64,000 nt of DNA from Ectorhizobium quercum (GTDB taxonomy: Bacteria; Pseudomonadota; Alphaproteobacteria; Rhizobiales; Rhizobiaceae). Below the pieces are notes generated by a model. It was not told the DNA's origin. It did not search any database and was given only the letters and a program-made list of their open reading frames with translations. The stretch covers positions 434,001-498,000 of the forward strand of contig NZ_JANFPI010000002.1 in NCBI RefSeq assembly GCF_026552795.1, given 5' to 3'. Both the position numbers and the translations under genes were made by a program. This document shows, in pieces, positions 53,940 through 64,000 of this stretch. How positions within the stretch are numbered: position 1 is the first letter of the stretch; each line of letters begins with the position of its first letter.

Positions 53940-56402
53940 ATGACAAAGAAACTGTCCACAGCCGATCTTCCGCTCCCGGCGCCCCGCGTTTCCACCCCTG
54001 AGATTCTCGCCTCCGAGATCATCGAAAGACTGACCTACCGCATCGGCAAGGATGTCATCGTGGCCACGCCGCACGACTGGCTGACCGCGACGATTCTGGT
54101 CATCCGCGACCGCATCATCGACCGCTGGATGGAATCCACCCGCGGCGTCTACGAAACCGGAGCCAAGCGCGTCTACTACCTCTCCCTCGAATTCCTGATC
54201 GGCCGTCTGATGCGCGATGCCATGAGCAATCTCGAACTGGTGGACGAGATCCGCGAGGCACTCGATTCCCTCGGCGTCGATCTCGGCGTCATCGCCGGTC
54301 TGGAGCCGGATGCCGCGCTCGGCAATGGCGGCCTCGGCCGTCTGGCGGCCTGTTTCATGGAATCGATGGCGACGGTGGACATCCCCGCCTATGGCTATGG
54401 CATCCGCTACGTCCACGGCCTCTTCCGCCAGCAGATGGCGGACGGCTGGCAGGTGGAACTGCCGGAGACCTGGCTCGCCCACGGCAATCCGTGGGAGTTC
54501 GAGCGCCGCGAGGCGTCCTATGAAGTCGGCTTCGGCGGCGCGGTCGAAACCGTCAACGGCCCGGACGACAATCCGCGCTACGTCTGGAGGCCGGGCGAGC
54601 GCGTCATCGCCATCGCCTACGACACGCCGGTCGTCGGCTGGAAGGCCAAGCGCATCAATACGCTGCGCCTGTGGTCGGCCCACCCCATCGACCCGATCCT
54701 GCTCGACGCCTTCAACGCCGGCGACCATATCGGCGCGCTGCGCGAAAGCAACAAGGCGGAATCGCTGACCCGCGTCCTCTATCCCGCGGACGCCACCGCC
54801 GCCGGCCAGGAACTGCGCCTGCGCCAGGAGTTCTTCTTCTCCTCCGCCTCGCTTCAGGACATCCTGCGCCGCCACCTGCAACAATATCCGGATTTCACCA
54901 ACCTCGCCGACAAGGTGTCGATCCAGCTCAACGACACGCACCCGGCAGTCTCCATCGCCGAGATGATGCGCCTGCTGATCGACGTACACGGCTACGAGTT
55001 CGACGCGGCCTGGGAAATCACCCGCAACACCTTCTCCTACACCAACCACACACTGTTGCCGGAGGCGCTGGAAAGCTGGCCGGTGCCGCTGTTCGAGCGG
55101 CTTTTGCCGCGACACATGCAGCTCGTCTACGCCATCAACGCCAAGGTGCTGGTGGAAGCCCGCAAGGACAAGTATTTCTCCGACAGCGAGATCCGCCACA
55201 TCTCGCTGATCCACGAGGACGGCGAACGGCGCGTGCGCATGGGCAACCTCGCCTTCATCGGCTCGCATTCGATCAACGGCGTCTCCGCGCTTCACACCGA
55301 ACTCATGAAGGAGACGGTGTTCTCCGACCTGCACAAGCTCTACCCCGACCGCATCAACAACAAGACGAACGGCATCACGCCGCGGCGCTGGCTGCAACAG
55401 TGCAATCCCGGCCTGACCGACCTGATCCGCGAGGCGATCGGAGATGCGTTCCTCGACGACGCCGAAAAGCTGATCGCGCTCGAGCCCTTTGCCGACGATG
55501 CCGGCTTCCGCGAGAAATTCGCAGCCGTGAAGCGGACGAACAAGATCGCGCTCGCCAACCTCGTCTACGAGCGCATGGGGCTGCGCCTCGATCCCTCGGC
55601 GCTGTTCGACATCCAGATCAAGCGCATCCACGAATACAAGCGCCAGCTCCTGAACATCATCGAGGCGATCGCGCTCTACGACCAGATCCGCTCGCATCCC
55701 GAACTGGACTGGGTGCCGCGCGTGAAGTTCTTCGCCGGCAAGGCGGCGCCGAGCTATCACAACGCCAAGCTGATCATCAAGCTCGCCAACGACGTCGCAA
55801 AGGTCATCAACAACGACCCGGCGGTGCGCGGGCTCCTCAAGGTGGTCTTCATCCCCAACTACAATGTCTCACTCGCCGAGGTCATGGTGCCGGGCGCCGA
55901 CCTGTCCGAGCAGATCTCGACCGCCGGCATGGAAGCCTCGGGCACCGGCAACATGAAGTTCGCGCTGAACGGCGCGCTGACCATCGGCACACTCGACGGC
56001 GCCAATGTCGAAATGCGTGAGCATGTCGGCCCGGAGAACATCATCATCTTCGGCATGACGGCCGAGGACGTGGCCAGGGCCCGCGCCGAAGGCCTCAATC
56101 CACGCGCCACCATCGAGGGATCGCGCGATCTGAACCAGGCGCTTTCCGCCATCGCCTCGGGCGTATTCTCGCCGGATGACAGGGGCCGTTACGGCAGCCT
56201 CATCGACGGCCTCTACAATCACGACTGGTTCATGGTCGCGGCCGATTTCGACGCCTACGCCAACGCGCAGCGCGAAGTTGACGCACTGTGGACCGACACG
56301 GCTTCATGGTACACGAAAGCCGTACTCAATACGGCCCGCATGGGCTGGTTCTCCTCGGACCGGACCATCAGGCAATATGCTCAGGACATCTGGAGAGCTT
56401 GA
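53940..56402 (+). CDS. glgP: Glycogen phosphorylase
   Basis: GlgP takes glucose-1-phosphate from the non-reducing ends of glycogen. The 820-residue enzyme is of the usual bacterial length. It has RVYYLSLEFLIGRLMRDAMSNL near residue 78, then GNGGLGRLAACFMESMAT, the NTNGITPRRWL-like block NNKTNGITPRRWLQQCNPGL, DIQIKRIHEYKRQLLN, and the PLP-lysine block STAGMEASGTGNMKFALNGALTIGTLDGANVE with the lysine at about 671. GGAG precedes the ATG. It is first in the glycogen operon; its stop overlaps the glgB start by one base. Confidence 0.97.
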   Translation: MTKKLSTADLPLPAPRVSTPEILASEIIERLTYRIGKDVIVATPHDWLTATILVIRDRIIDRWMESTRGVYETGAKRVYYLSLEFLIGRLMRDAMSNLELVDEIREALDSLGVDLGVIAGLEPDAALGNGGLGRLAACFMESMATVDIPAYGYGIRYVHGLFRQQMADGWQVELPETWLAHGNPWEFERREASYEVGFGGAVETVNGPDDNPRYVWRPGERVIAIAYDTPVVGWKAKRINTLRLWSAHPIDPILLDAFNAGDHIGALRESNKAESLTRVLYPADATAAGQELRLRQEFFFSSASLQDILRRHLQQYPDFTNLADKVSIQLNDTHPAVSIAEMMRLLIDVHGYEFDAAWEITRNTFSYTNHTLLPEALESWPVPLFERLLPRHMQLVYAINAKVLVEARKDKYFSDSEIRHISLIHEDGERRVRMGNLAFIGSHSINGVSALHTELMKETVFSDLHKLYPDRINNKTNGITPRRWLQQCNPGLTDLIREAIGDAFLDDAEKLIALEPFADDAGFREKFAAVKRTNKIALANLVYERMGLRLDPSALFDIQIKRIHEYKRQLLNIIEAIALYDQIRSHPELDWVPRVKFFAGKAAPSYHNAKLIIKLANDVAKVINNDPAVRGLLKVVFIPNYNVSLAEVMVPGADLSEQISTAGMEASGTGNMKFALNGALTIGTLDGANVEMREHVGPENIIIFGMTAEDVARARAEGLNPRATIEGSRDLNQALSAIASGVFSPDDRGRYGSLIDGLYNHDWFMVAADFDAYANAQREVDALWTDTASWYTKAVLNTARMGWFSSDRTIRQYAQDIWRA

Positions 56403-58615
56403 TGAAGAAACCACCGAAAAGCCTCGATCCGGCCCGCAAGGCCACCCAGATTGCAGAACGCGAGATCGAGGACATTATCGGTGGCACGCATGCCGATCCC
56501 TTTGCCTTTCTCGGCCTTCATGAAGCCGGGGAAGGGTTCGATGCGCGCTGCTTCATTCCCGGCGCCGAAACCGTCACGGCGCTGACACTCGACGGCACCG
56601 TGATCGGCGAACTGGAACGCCTGCATCCGGCGGGCTTCTTCGCCGGCCCCGTCACCGTGGATGTCCAGCAGCCGGTGCGCTACCGCGCCCGGCGCGGCGA
56701 TGCCGAATGGGCCGTCACCGATCCCTACACCTTCTGGCCGGTGCTGGGGCCGATGGACGACTACTATATCCGGGAAGGATCGCACCTGCGCCTGTTCGAC
56801 AAGATGGGCGCCCATCCGATCCAGCATCAGGGGGTCGAGGGCGTCCACTTCGCCGTCTGGGCGCCGAATGCGCGGCGCGTCTCCGTCGTCGGCGATTTCA
56901 ACCGCTGGGACGGGCGCACCCATGTCATGCGGCTGCGCATCGACACCGGCATCTGGGAGATCTTCGCTCCCGACGTGCCGGTCGGCTCTGCCTACAAGTT
57001 CGAGATCATCGGCGTCGACGGCAATCTCCTGCCGCTCAAGGCCGACCCCTTCGCCCGCCGCAGCGAGCTGCGCCCGGCGACCGCCTCCATCGTCACCGGC
57101 GAACTGGAGCAGGAATGGGAAGACGACGCCCACATGGCTTTCTGGGCGAAAGTCGACCCGCGGCGGCAGCCGATCTCCATCTACGAGGTCCATGCCGGCT
57201 CCTGGCAGCGGCGCGAGGACGGAACGTTCCTGAGCTGGGACGAGCTTGCCGAACGGCTGATTCCCTACTGCACCGACATGGGCTTCACCCATATCGAGTT
57301 CCTGCCGATCTCCGAACATCCGTTCGACCCGTCCTGGGGCTACCAGACGACCGGTCTTTACGCGCCGAGCGCCCGTTTCGGCCCGCCCGAGGGCTTCGCC
57401 CGTTTCGTCAACGGCTGTCACAAGGTCGGCATCGGCGTCATTCTCGACTGGGTGCCGGCGCATTTTCCGCGCGACGACCACGGGCTTCGCCTGTTCGACG
57501 GCACGGCACTCTACGAGCATGCCGATCCGCGTCAGGGCTACCATCCCGATTGGCAGACCTCGATCTACAATTTCGGCCGCAGCGAGGTCGCCTCCTACCT
57601 CATCAACAACGCGCTCTACTGGACGGAGAAGTTCCATGTCGACGGCCTGCGCGTCGATGCGGTGGCCTCGATGCTCTATCTCGACTATTCCCGCAAGGAG
57701 GGCGAGTGGGTGCCGAACGAATATGGCGGGCGCGAGAATCTGGGGGCCGTCCGCTTCCTCCAGCAGATGAACAGGTTCGTCTATGGCGGCCATGCCGGTG
57801 CCGTGACCATCGCCGAGGAATCCACCTCCTGGCCGAAGGTTTCCCAGCCGGTCCACGAAGGCGGGCTCGGCTTCGGCTTCAAGTGGAACATGGGCTTCAT
57901 GCACGACACGCTGCGCTATCTGTCGCGCGACCCGCTGTTCCGCCGCTATCACCATCAGGAGATCACCTTCGGCCTGCTCTACGCCTTCGCCGAGAATTTC
58001 GTCCTGCCGCTTTCCCACGACGAGGTGGTTCACGGCAAGGGCTCGCTGATCGCCAAGATGGCCGGCGACGACTGGCAGAAATTCGCCAACCTTCGCGCCT
58101 ATTATGCCTTCATGTGGGGCTATCCCGGCAAGAAACTGCTGTTCATGGGACAGGAATTCGCCCAGTGGAGCGAGTGGAGCGAGGCCCGTTCGCTGGACTG
58201 GAACCTGAGGCAATATCCGCTGCACGAGGGCATGCGCCGCCTCGTGCGCGACCTCAACATCACCTACCGGGCAAAGCCCGCGCTTTATGCCCGTGACTGC
58301 GAGCCGGACGGCTTCCGCTGGCTGATCGTCGACGATCACGACAATTCGGTCTTCGCCTGGTTGCGAACCGCGCCGGACGAGAAGCCGATCGCCGTCATCA
58401 CCAACTTCACGCCGGCCTACAAGGAAAACTATTGGCTGCCCCTGCCCTCGGGAGGGCGCTGGCGGGAAATCCTCAATACCGATGCCGAGATCTACGGAGG
58501 CAGCGGCAAAGGCAATGGCGGCCGCGTGGAAGCGGTCGTGAACATCGACGGTGCCAGCGGCGCGGTGATCACCCTGCCGCCTCTCGCCACCATCATGCTT
58601 GAACCGGAACAGTGA
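56402..58615 (+). CDS. glgB: 1,4-alpha-glucan branching enzyme
   Basis: GlgB makes the alpha-1,6 branches of glycogen. This 737-residue protein has the N1 and CBM48 domains ([42 protein letters not shown]) and a GH13 barrel. The GH13 motifs are [36 protein letters not shown] (nucleophile Asp at about 417), [13 protein letters not shown] (acid/base Glu at about 472) and [15 protein letters not shown]. The C-terminal beta domain ends [12 protein letters not shown]. Its ATG shares one base with the glgP stop (TGATG). An in-frame extension would overlap glgP by more than 100 bp and is not used. Confidence 0.97.
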   Translation: MKKPPKSLDPARKATQIAEREIEDIIGGTHADPFAFLGLHEAGEGFDARCFIPGAETVTALTLDGTVIGELERLHPAGFFAGPVTVDVQQPVRYRARRGDAEWAVTDPYTFWPVLGPMDDYYIREGSHLRLFDKMGAHPIQHQGVEGVHFAVWAPNARRVSVVGDFNRWDGRTHVMRLRIDTGIWEIFAPDVPVGSAYKFEIIGVDGNLLPLKADPFARRSELRPATASIVTGELEQEWEDDAHMAFWAKVDPRRQPISIYEVHAGSWQRREDGTFLSWDELAERLIPYCTDMGFTHIEFLPISEHPFDPSWGYQTTGLYAPSARFGPPEGFARFVNGCHKVGIGVILDWVPAHFPRDDHGLRLFDGTALYEHADPRQGYHPDWQTSIYNFGRSEVASYLINNALYWTEKFHVDGLRVDAVASMLYLDYSRKEGEWVPNEYGGRENLGAVRFLQQMNRFVYGGHAGAVTIAEESTSWPKVSQPVHEGGLGFGFKWNMGFMHDTLRYLSRDPLFRRYHHQEITFGLLYAFAENFVLPLSHDEVVHGKGSLIAKMAGDDWQKFANLRAYYAFMWGYPGKKLLFMGQEFAQWSEWSEARSLDWNLRQYPLHEGMRRLVRDLNITYRAKPALYARDCEPDGFRWLIVDDHDNSVFAWLRTAPDEKPIAVITNFTPAYKENYWLPLPSGGRWREILNTDAEIYGGSGKGNGGRVEAVVNIDGASGAVITLPPLATIMLEPEQ

Positions 58616-58649
58616 GACCCCGAGAAGAACAAAAGCGGGAGGGACGCAA

Positions 58650-59909
58650 ATGGAAAGACGCATTCAGCCGCTGTCGCGTGACGCGATGGCCTATGTGCTT
58701 GCAGGCGGAAGAGGTAGCCGCCTGAAGGAGCTTACCGACCGGCGCGCCAAGCCGGCGGTCTACTTCGGCGGCAAGGCGCGCATCATCGACTTCGCCCTTT
58801 CCAACGCCATCAACTCCGGCATCCGCCGCATCGGGGTCGCCACGCAGTACAAGGCCCATTCGCTGATCCGCCACCTTCAGCGCGGCTGGAACTTCCTGCG
58901 GCCCGAGCGCAACGAAAGCTTCGACATCCTGCCGGCGAGCCAGCGCGTCTCGGAAACGCAATGGTACGAGGGCACCGCCGACGCCGTTTACCAGAACCTC
59001 GACATCATCGAGCCCTACGGCCCGGAATACATGGTCATCCTCGCCGGCGACCATATCTACAAGATGGACTACGAGCTGATGCTCCAGCAGCACGTCGACT
59101 CCGGGGCAGACGTCACCATCGGCTGCCTTGAAGTGCCGCGCACCGAGGCGACCGGCTTTGGCGTCATGGCCGTGGATGGGCAGGACGTGATCACCGATTT
59201 CGTCGAGAAACCGGCCGATCCACCCGGCATCCCCGGCAATCCCGATATCGCGCTGGCCTCGATGGGGATCTATGTCTTCCATACGAAATTCCTGCTCGAC
59301 TGCCTGCGCCGCGACGCCGCCGACCCGACCTCCTCGCGCGACTTCGGCAAGGACATCATTCCCTATATCGTCAAGAACGGGAAAGCCGTGGCACATCGCT
59401 TCGCGGCATCGTGCATCCGCTCCGACTTCGAGAAGACCCCCTACTGGCGTGACGTCGGCACGGTCGATGCCTACTGGCAGGCCAATATCGACCTGACGGA
59501 CGTGGTGCCGGAACTCGACATCTACGACAAGTCCTGGCCGATCTGGACCTATGCTGAGATCACCCCGCCGGCCAAGTTCGTGCATGACGACGAAAACCGC
59601 CGCGGATCGGCCGTCTCCTCGGTCATCTCCGGCGACTGCATCATTTCCGGCTCGTCGCTCTATCGCAGCCTGCTGTTCACCGGCGTCCGCGCCAATTCCT
59701 ATTCCCGCCTCGAAAACGCGGTGGTTCTGCCGAACGTCCATATCGGCCGCCATTCGCGCCTGCAAAACGTCGTGATCGATCACGGCGTGCAGATTCCCGA
59801 GGGGCTCGTCGTCGGCGAGGACCCGGAAGTGGACGCCAAGCGCTTCCGCCGCACGGAAAGCGGCATCTGCCTTATCACGCAAAACATGATCGACCGGCTG
59901 GAGCGTTGA
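58650..59909 (+). CDS. glgC: Glucose-1-phosphate adenylyltransferase
   Basis: GlgC makes ADP-glucose, the committed and allosterically controlled step of bacterial glycogen synthesis. The 419-residue protein tracks the Agrobacterium enzyme closely: [46 protein letters not shown] at the start, [42 protein letters not shown] and a C-terminal beta-helix with [15 protein letters not shown]. The conserved N-terminal arginines and lysines fit activation by fructose-6-phosphate and pyruvate, as known for this group. GGGAGGG stands before the ATG. Confidence 0.97.
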   Translation: MERRIQPLSRDAMAYVLAGGRGSRLKELTDRRAKPAVYFGGKARIIDFALSNAINSGIRRIGVATQYKAHSLIRHLQRGWNFLRPERNESFDILPASQRVSETQWYEGTADAVYQNLDIIEPYGPEYMVILAGDHIYKMDYELMLQQHVDSGADVTIGCLEVPRTEATGFGVMAVDGQDVITDFVEKPADPPGIPGNPDIALASMGIYVFHTKFLLDCLRRDAADPTSSRDFGKDIIPYIVKNGKAVAHRFAASCIRSDFEKTPYWRDVGTVDAYWQANIDLTDVVPELDIYDKSWPIWTYAEITPPAKFVHDDENRRGSAVSSVISGDCIISGSSLYRSLLFTGVRANSYSRLENAVVLPNVHIGRHSRLQNVVIDHGVQIPEGLVVGEDPEVDAKRFRRTESGICLITQNMIDRLER

Positions 59910-59911
59910 GA

Positions 59912-61351
59912 ATGAAGGTCCTCTCCATTTCGTCCGAAGCCTTTCCGCTGATGAAGACCGGCGGACTGGGCGACGTGGCCGGCGCCCTGCCGCTCGCGCT
60001 CGCGGCCAAAGGGGTTCAGACAAAAACGCTGCTGCCCGGCTATCCGGCGATCATGAAGGCGGTTTCGGGCCTCGTGAAGATCTACGAGTTCGACAACCTG
60101 CTCGGCGAACAGGCGACGCTCTGGGAAACGCGCTACAAGGGGCTCGATCTCCTGATCCTCGATGCACCGGGCCTGTTCGACCGTCCGGGCGGCCCCTACA
60201 TGGACGCCGCCGGCAAGGATTTCGAGGACAACTGGCGCCGCTTCGCCATCTTCTCGCTGGCCGGCGCACGGATCGCCGCCGGCTGCCTGCCGGACTGGAA
60301 GCCCGCCGTGCTGCATGCCCACGACTGGCAGACCGCGCTGACGCCGGTCTACATGCGCTACGCTTACGAACTGGAAATCCCGAGCGTCCTGACCATCCAC
60401 AACATCGCCTTCCAGGGCCAGTTCTCCTCCGATATCTTCCCGGCGCTCGGCCTGCCGCGGCATGCCTTCTGGGAAAGCATGGAATATTACGGCGATGTCG
60501 GCTTCCTCAAGGGCGGCCTGCAAACGGCGACGGCGATCACCACCGTCAGCCCCTCCTATGCCGAGGAAATCCTCTACCCGCAGTTCGGCATGGGTCTGGA
60601 GGGATTGATCCGCCTCCGCGCCGGCTCCGTCCACGGCATCGTCAACGGCATCGACACCGATGTCTGGAACCCCGAGACCGACACCTTTCTGGCGCGCAAC
60701 TATTCGGCCAGGACGATCAGCCAGCGCGTGACGAACCGGCAGGCCGTCGCTGCCCGCTTCGGCCTCCACGACGACGACAGCCCGCTGTTCTGCGTCATCT
60801 CGCGCCTGACCTGGCAGAAGGGCATGGATCTTCTGGCCGACACAGTCGACCATCTGGTGGGCTTCGGCGGACGCCTCGCCGTGCTCGGCTCGGGCGATCC
60901 GGCTCTCGAACATGCCTTCCTCGCCGCCGCCGCCCGCCATCCGGGCCGCGTCGGCGCCGTCATCGGCTATAACGAGGCGCTATCGCACCTGATACAGTCC
61001 GGCAGCGACGCGATCCTCATCCCCTCCCGTTTCGAGCCCTGCGGGCTGACCCAGCTTTACGCCCTGCGCTATGGCTGCGTGCCGGTCGTCGCCCGCACCG
61101 GCGGCCTCAACGATACCGTGATCGACGCCACCCATGCAGCGCTCGCCGCCGGATCGGCGACCGGCATCCAGTTCACCCTCAACGACGCAAACAGCCTGCT
61201 TTACGCCTATCGCCGGGTGTTCAAGCTCTACGAAGATCAGAAACTCTGGACCAAAGTGCAAAAGCAGGGCATGAAAACCGACGTTTCCTGGGATGCGAGC
61301 GCCGACGCCTATGTCGCGCTCTACTCCAATCTCGTTGCGAAAGGGCATTGA
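59912..61351 (+). CDS. glgA: Glycogen synthase (ADP-glucose)
   Basis: GlgA extends alpha-1,4-glucan from ADP-glucose. The 479-residue GT5 enzyme has the [17 protein letters not shown] motif at about residues 15-31, which binds ADP-glucose; [42 protein letters not shown]; and [14 protein letters not shown]. The GT-B C-terminal part has [15 protein letters not shown] and [35 protein letters not shown]. The start is two bases after the glgC stop. The fourth gene of the glycogen operon. Confidence 0.97.
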   Translation: MKVLSISSEAFPLMKTGGLGDVAGALPLALAAKGVQTKTLLPGYPAIMKAVSGLVKIYEFDNLLGEQATLWETRYKGLDLLILDAPGLFDRPGGPYMDAAGKDFEDNWRRFAIFSLAGARIAAGCLPDWKPAVLHAHDWQTALTPVYMRYAYELEIPSVLTIHNIAFQGQFSSDIFPALGLPRHAFWESMEYYGDVGFLKGGLQTATAITTVSPSYAEEILYPQFGMGLEGLIRLRAGSVHGIVNGIDTDVWNPETDTFLARNYSARTISQRVTNRQAVAARFGLHDDDSPLFCVISRLTWQKGMDLLADTVDHLVGFGGRLAVLGSGDPALEHAFLAAAARHPGRVGAVIGYNEALSHLIQSGSDAILIPSRFEPCGLTQLYALRYGCVPVVARTGGLNDTVIDATHAALAAGSATGIQFTLNDANSLLYAYRRVFKLYEDQKLWTKVQKQGMKTDVSWDASADAYVALYSNLVAKGH

Positions 61352-62986
<1,635 letters not shown>

Positions 62987-62996
62987 GCCTGTTTCC

Positions 62997-64000
62997 ATGA
63001 CGAAAATCCCGGCAAGACGAGGTGGCGTCGAACTGACGGCGACCGGTGCCGTCTTCTCCCTGTGGTCGCACCACGGAACCGCCGCGACGCTCTGCCTTTT
63101 CGATCAGGCGGGACGGCGCGAGGCGCTGCGCATCCCGATGGAGCAGGATGAGGACGGCGTGTTCCGCTGCTACGCGCAGGGCGTGCGGGAAGGTGCGCTT
63201 TACGGCTATCGCGTCGATGGCGACTATGCGCCGCACGAGGGGCTGTGGTTCGACCCGGCCAAGCTGCTGATCGACCCCTATGCGACAGCCATCGACCGGC
63301 CTTTCGTCTATGACGCGAAGCTCGGGACCTTCGGCGCGGACACCGCGGCGCTCGTGCCGAAATGCGTCGTCACCGCCGACCGTCCGGTGGAACGGCAGCC
63401 GCCTTTCTTCAAGCCGGGCGGCCTGATCTACGAAGTGTCGGTCAAGGCGTTCACGCAATGTCACCTGGATGTGCCGGAAAACCTGCGCGGCACGGTGGCC
63501 GCGCTCGCCCATCCAGCCGTCATCGCCCATCTGAAGAGGATCGGCGTCGACGCCATCGAACTGATGCCCGTCGTCGCCTGGATCGACGAGCGTCACCTCC
63601 AGACCCTCGGCCTCACCAATGCCTGGGGTTACAATCCGGTCGCCTTCATGCCTCTCGAACCGCGCCTGTGCCCGGGCGGCATGGCGGAACTGCGCGACAC
63701 GGTGGCGGCGCTGCACCGGGAAGGCATCGGCGTCATCCTCGATCTCGTGTTCAACCACACGGGCGAAGGCGACCGTTTCGGCCCGACGCTCAGCTTCCGC
63801 GGCATCGACAATCCCTGTCTTTACCGCCATATGCCGGGCCGGCCGGGCGCCCTCGTCAACGACAGCGGCACCGGCAACACGGTGGCCTGCGATCATCCCT
63901 ATATTCGCCGGCTGATCGTCGACAGCCTGCGCCATTTCGTGCTGAACGCCGGCATAGACGGCTTCCGCTTCGACCTCGCCACGATCCTCTTCCGCAACCA
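62997..64000 (+). CDS. glgX: Glycogen debranching enzyme, partial (cut by window end)
   Basis: The first 334 residues of GlgX, which removes the short alpha-1,6 branches left by GlgP. A CBM48-like start (GVELTATGAVFSLWSHHGTAATLCLFDQAGRREALR) leads to LYGYRVDGDYAPHEGLWFDPAKLLIDPYATAI. The GH13 barrel shows LIYEVSVKAFTQ, GLTNAWGYNPVAFMPLEPRL, GVILDLVFNHTGEGD and the start of the nucleophile motif, NAGIDGFRFDLATILF. It starts ten bases after the pgm stop and continues past position 64000. The open frame is unbroken to the edge. Confidence 0.95.
   Translation, partial: MTKIPARRGGVELTATGAVFSLWSHHGTAATLCLFDQAGRREALRIPMEQDEDGVFRCYAQGVREGALYGYRVDGDYAPHEGLWFDPAKLLIDPYATAIDRPFVYDAKLGTFGADTAALVPKCVVTADRPVERQPPFFKPGGLIYEVSVKAFTQCHLDVPENLRGTVAALAHPAVIAHLKRIGVDAIELMPVVAWIDERHLQTLGLTNAWGYNPVAFMPLEPRLCPGGMAELRDTVAALHREGIGVILDLVFNHTGEGDRFGPTLSFRGIDNPCLYRHMPGRPGALVNDSGTGNTVACDHPYIRRLIVDSLRHFVLNAGIDGFRFDLATILFRN

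Overview
The window looks like core chromosome of a GC-rich alphaproteobacterium of the Rhizobiaceae (Rhizobium/Agrobacterium/Ensifer/Shinella type). The grounds are a Brucella-type Omp10 lipoprotein, homospermidine synthase, the cysteine-free L36, a CpdR-type response regulator, an MmgR/suhB-like sRNA between a monophosphatase and an N-formylglutamate amidohydrolase gene, a ROSE-like thermometer on a small heat-shock gene, and the glgP-glgB-glgC-glgA-pgm-glgX order. The genus cannot be fixed from the sequence alone. I see no prophage, insertion sequence, CRISPR array or rRNA operon.

Layout. 0-5.8 kb: a small membrane protein, Sel1-repeat and ThiE-like genes, two divergent DUF465 genes, purE-purK, rpmJ and a secreted TPR protein. 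5.8-11.5 kb: pyk with a DUF1036 gene, an N-formylglutamate amidohydrolase, DUF1244, a GapR-like DUF2312 gene and a DUF882 (peptidase M15-like) protein. 11.7-19 kb: a sigma-54 response regulator divergent from pepF, a ClbS/DfsB protein, a DUF3445 protein, homospermidine synthase and omp10. 19-29 kb: envelope and metabolic genes (5'-nucleotidase-LysM, hemH, qmcA-nfeD, a beta-barrel protein, galU, an MltB-type transglycosylase, a DUF459 protein). 29-36 kb: the glutamate synthase operon gltB - small membrane ORF - gltD. 36-42 kb: threonine aldolase, hsp20, a candidate sRNA, a lipase-like hydrolase, a HisN-like phosphatase, an MmgR-like sRNA, a second N-formylglutamate amidohydrolase, cpdR and two identical tRNA-Val genes. 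42-45.5 kb: a tiny membrane protein, a SbmA/BacA-like ABC protein with an eroded ATPase, and copper genes (DUF2946, PCu(A)C). 45.7-52.4 kb: a three-gene transglutaminase / circularly permuted ATP-grasp / alpha-E cluster of predicted peptide-ligation type. 52.5-53.7 kb: a TadG-like von Willebrand protein. 53.9-64 kb: the glycogen operon, running off the right edge inside glgX.

The most unusual structure is a family of short palindromic repeats in four convergent gene pairs. Three copies (inserts of 131, 137 and 134 bp) are each flanked by direct copies of a terminator-type hairpin whose stem is specific to that locus. It looks as if a miniature element entered a bidirectional terminator and duplicated the hairpin. 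Other points: two genes shorter than 60 codons (one coupled between gltB and gltD), a ROSE-like thermometer with the bulged G in place, two terminator-defined sRNA candidates, a long palindrome upstream of gltB, and two proteins with lost catalytic motifs.
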